Source: Serinibacter arcticus
Lineage (GTDB): Bacteria > Actinomycetota > Actinomycetes > Actinomycetales > Beutenbergiaceae
DNA: 64,000 nt
NCBI RefSeq assembly: GCF_004786095.1
Contig: NZ_RHPJ01000002.1
Coordinates: forward strand, 682,001-746,000
Direction: 5' to 3'
In this document: piece by piece, positions 62,056 to 64,000 of the stretch
Layout: each line of letters opens with the position of its first letter
Numbering within the stretch: the first letter of the stretch is position 1
The notes under the pieces: generated by a model
Databases searched by the model: none
What the model saw: only the letters and a program-made list of their open reading frames with translations
Told to the model about the DNA's origin: nothing
Translations under genes and position numbers: made by a program

Positions 62056-63704
62056 CCGCGCGCAGCACCACCGCCCTGCGTGACGCCGTCGACCGTCTGG
62101 TCGACGCCGGGACGGACGCCGGGCTGACGGCCGACGTCGTGCGCGAGGAGGCCTCCGTCCTGGCTGCCGCCGTCACCGAGTCGGGTGGCGGTTCCGCGGC
62201 CGCGGACTGGCTCCGCGCGTTCGAGCGCGAGCGCACCACCGAGTTCTTCGCCGCCGCGGCGGCCGGACGACGGTGGCGCACGGCGCCGACCGACACGCTC
62301 GTCGCGCTGCGGCTCGTGGGGTCGGGGAAGATCGAGCAGCAGCGCTCGAGGGCCTACGCCGACGCGCTCGCGGAGGTCGCCGCGGCGGCCGCCGTCGAGC
62401 TGGGGACGCCGACCTCGCTCGTGGCGCAGGCCGCGTACGAGGTGGCAGCGGCCCAGCGCGGGGCACCCGTCGCGCCGAGCCTCCCGGCGGCGGCCGCCGG
62501 CGCTGCCTCGGGCCCGGTGGGGTCGGGGCAGTCTGACCCGTCGCCGCTGGACCTCCGCGGGCTGCTTCCCCAGCCCAGCCTGAACCGGGGCCTGGACGGG
62601 CTGCCCGCCGTCGGGGAGATCCTCGACGCGCTGCGCGGCGGCGCGCCCGTGCCCGGGACTCCCGCCGCGGGAGCCCCCGCCGCCGGGACCCCTGCTGCTG
62701 CGGGTGCCGCGGCCGGCGACGCCGAGACCGCCACTGCCGTCGAGGCCGAGGCAGAGGAGGCGGATGAGCTCCCCACTCTCGCGGAGCTGATGACCACGCT
62801 CGACGACCTCGTCGGGCTCGACCGGGCGAAGTCGCAGGTCAAGCGTCAGGTCGAGATGCTGCGCATCGAGAAGCTGCGGACCGAGGCGGGGCTGACGCGC
62901 CCGACGATGACGCGTCACCTGGTGTTCGTCGGCAACCCCGGAACCGGCAAGACCACGGTCGCGCGCCTCGTGTCCGGCATCTACCGCGCACTCGGCCTGC
63001 TCACCAAGGGGCACCTCGTGGAGGTCGACCGCTCCGAGCTCGTGGCCGGCTACCTCGGCCAGACCGCGGCCAGGACGTCGGAGGTCGTGGCCTCCGCGCT
63101 CGGCGGCGTGCTGTTCATCGACGAGGCGTACTCGCTCTCCCAGGGGGTCAACGGTCCGGACGCCTACGGCGCCGAGGCCGTGAACACGCTGGTCAAGGAC
63201 ATGGAGGACCACCGCGACGACCTCGTCGTGATCGTGGCCGGCTATCCCGGACCGATGAAGGACTTCATCGAGACCAACCCCGGCCTCGAGTCGCGCTTCT
63301 CCACGACGATCTCGTTCGAGGACTACACCGACGCCGAGCTGCGCGCGATCTTCACGTTGATGGCCGACGGCGCCGACTTCGCCCCGACGCCCGAGTGCCT
63401 CGATCGGGTCGAGGAGATCACGAGCGTGCAGCCGCGCCACTCCGGCTTCGGCAACGGCCGCTACGTCCGCAACCTGCTGGACGCCGCCATCGCGCGGCAC
63501 GCGTGGCGCCTGCGCGACGTCGAGGCCCCCACGATCGAGGAGCTGCGCGAGCTGCTGCCGCAGGACCTCGTGGATCCGAGCGGGCAGGACATCGACGACA
63601 CGCTCGCGCTGCTCGCGCCGGACGGGGAGGACGACGCCGTCACCGAGGTCCCCGACGATCCAGAACCCGACCCCGCCGCGACCACCGAGGAGTCGTCCCG
63701 ATGA
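62052..63704 (+). CDS. CbxX/CfqX-type AAA ATPase in the telA operon
   Basis: 550 residues. Residues 1-130 are helical and unlike the N-terminus of the AAA protein at 40811; 130-235 are Pro/Ala/Gly-rich linker. The AAA module has Walker A VGNPGTGKTTVARLV (about 293-305), GQTAARTSEVVASALGGVLFIDEAYSL (Walker B near 352), ESRFSTTISFEDYTDAEL and FGNGRYVRNLLDAAI. Unlike the first copy it keeps the canonical GTGKTT. The acidic tail holds repeated Asp/Glu. It starts inside the preceding stop and ends in ATGA with the next gene, so it is tightly coupled to both. Confidence 0.87.
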   Translation: MTARSTTALRDAVDRLVDAGTDAGLTADVVREEASVLAAAVTESGGGSAAADWLRAFERERTTEFFAAAAAGRRWRTAPTDTLVALRLVGSGKIEQQRSRAYADALAEVAAAAAVELGTPTSLVAQAAYEVAAAQRGAPVAPSLPAAAAGAASGPVGSGQSDPSPLDLRGLLPQPSLNRGLDGLPAVGEILDALRGGAPVPGTPAAGAPAAGTPAAAGAAAGDAETATAVEAEAEEADELPTLAELMTTLDDLVGLDRAKSQVKRQVEMLRIEKLRTEAGLTRPTMTRHLVFVGNPGTGKTTVARLVSGIYRALGLLTKGHLVEVDRSELVAGYLGQTAARTSEVVASALGGVLFIDEAYSLSQGVNGPDAYGAEAVNTLVKDMEDHRDDLVVIVAGYPGPMKDFIETNPGLESRFSTTISFEDYTDAELRAIFTLMADGADFAPTPECLDRVEEITSVQPRHSGFGNGRYVRNLLDAAIARHAWRLRDVEAPTIEELRELLPQDLVDPSGQDIDDTLALLAPDGEDDAVTEVPDDPEPDPAATTEESSR

Positions 63705-64000
63705 GCTCGACCCCCACGGCCGGCGGCCGCACCGTCACCGTCCCGCGGCGCCCCGGCTCCGTCCCGCCCGCGCCGAACCCGGCCCCCGGTGGCGCCCGCA
63801 CCCCGGCCGCGCAGCCGTCGCCCGCGACCCGTCCGGGCCGCGCCGGCCTGCGCGCGCGCATGCGCCGCACGCCCGGCCGGCTCCGGATCGCGATCGTCCT
63901 GGCCGTGCTCGCCTCGCTCCTCGTCTCGCTGGCGGGCGTGCTCGTCGCGACGCTCACGACGGCGACGTCCTCCGGCGTCGTCGACCGCGTCTCCTCGATC
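63701..64000 (+). CDS. Membrane protein of the telA operon (partial, runs off the window)
   Basis: Only the first 100 residues are in the window. A Pro/Arg-rich head of about 60 residues is followed by one membrane helix (IAIVLAVLASLLVSLAGVLVATL) and TTATSSGVVDRVSSI. The rest is missing, so the family cannot be named. The ATG overlaps the stop of the AAA gene. A single helix after a cytoplasmic head would place a domain outside, which suits a membrane sensor or anchor for the TelA/AAA set. Confidence 0.65.
   Translation, partial: MSSTPTAGGRTVTVPRRPGSVPPAPNPAPGGARTPAAQPSPATRPGRAGLRARMRRTPGRLRIAIVLAVLASLLVSLAGVLVATLTTATSSGVVDRVSSI

Overview
The window is very GC-rich, densely coded DNA with GTG starts, 4-nt stop/start overlaps and TANNNT -10 hexamers placed 6 to 8 nt before several starts (leaderless mRNAs). 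Gene content (PurS/PurQ/PurL purine synthesis, GTP-type PEP carboxykinase, a RamB-like regulator, an IdeR/DtxR-type iron box, a TNT-domain protein, EspI-like and CbxX-like ATPases) indicates a chromosomal segment of an actinobacterium, probably Micrococcales (Cellulomonas-like). The family-level placement is inference. I see no insertion sequence, prophage, CRISPR array, rRNA or tRNA gene.

Region 1 (1-19.5 kb) is a purine salvage and catabolism island. It holds the end of a FAD subunit and a fused Fe-S/molybdopterin hydroxylase (XdhD-like), a NitT/TauT-type ABC importer, and a minus-strand operon of allantoinase, an acetamidase/formamidase, an AtzH-amidase fusion, ureidoglycine-glyoxylate aminotransferase and an allantoate amidohydrolase. 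These five genes are all joined by 4-nt GTGA overlaps. On the plus strand are OHCU decarboxylase, HIU hydrolase and an HpxO-like urate hydroxylase, followed by a urate/xanthine-type and an AzgA-type permease. Together they read as purine to urate to HIU to OHCU to allantoin to allantoate to ureidoglycine to oxalurate. The fusion amidase and the formamidase are candidates for the poorly understood steps after oxalurate.

Region 2 (19.5-36 kb) carries purD, a RamB-like regulator divergent from pckG with inverted repeats between them, an epimerase, a phosphotransferase, gnd, an MFS exporter with purC, a TNT-domain protein opposite purSQ, and an acyl-CoA ligase. It ends in a 615-bp gene-free stretch with a strong terminator-like hairpin.

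Region 3 (36-49.2 kb) is a lipid/isoprenoid block. A minus-strand thiolase, FabG4-like reductase and MaoC hydratase operon resembles mycobacterial fadA2-fabG4-htdX. A TetR gene with a FadE5-like acyl-CoA dehydrogenase lies about 5 kb away and shares a GTAYCNGRTAC operator-like site with the thiolase promoter. Between them are a CbxX-type AAA ATPase, HMG-CoA synthase and HMG-CoA reductase. A siderophore-interacting protein behind an iron box follows.

Region 4 (49.2-64 kb) holds an EspI/MinD-like ATPase, purL, three tandem paralogous membrane-anchored proteins of unknown function, a TauE/SafE permease, a DHA2 MFS exporter, and a tightly coupled operon of TelA, a 188-aa protein, a CbxX-type AAA ATPase and a membrane protein that runs off the end. 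Dispersed hairpins with CGAGAAYG...CRTTCTCG ends sit in four intergenic gaps.
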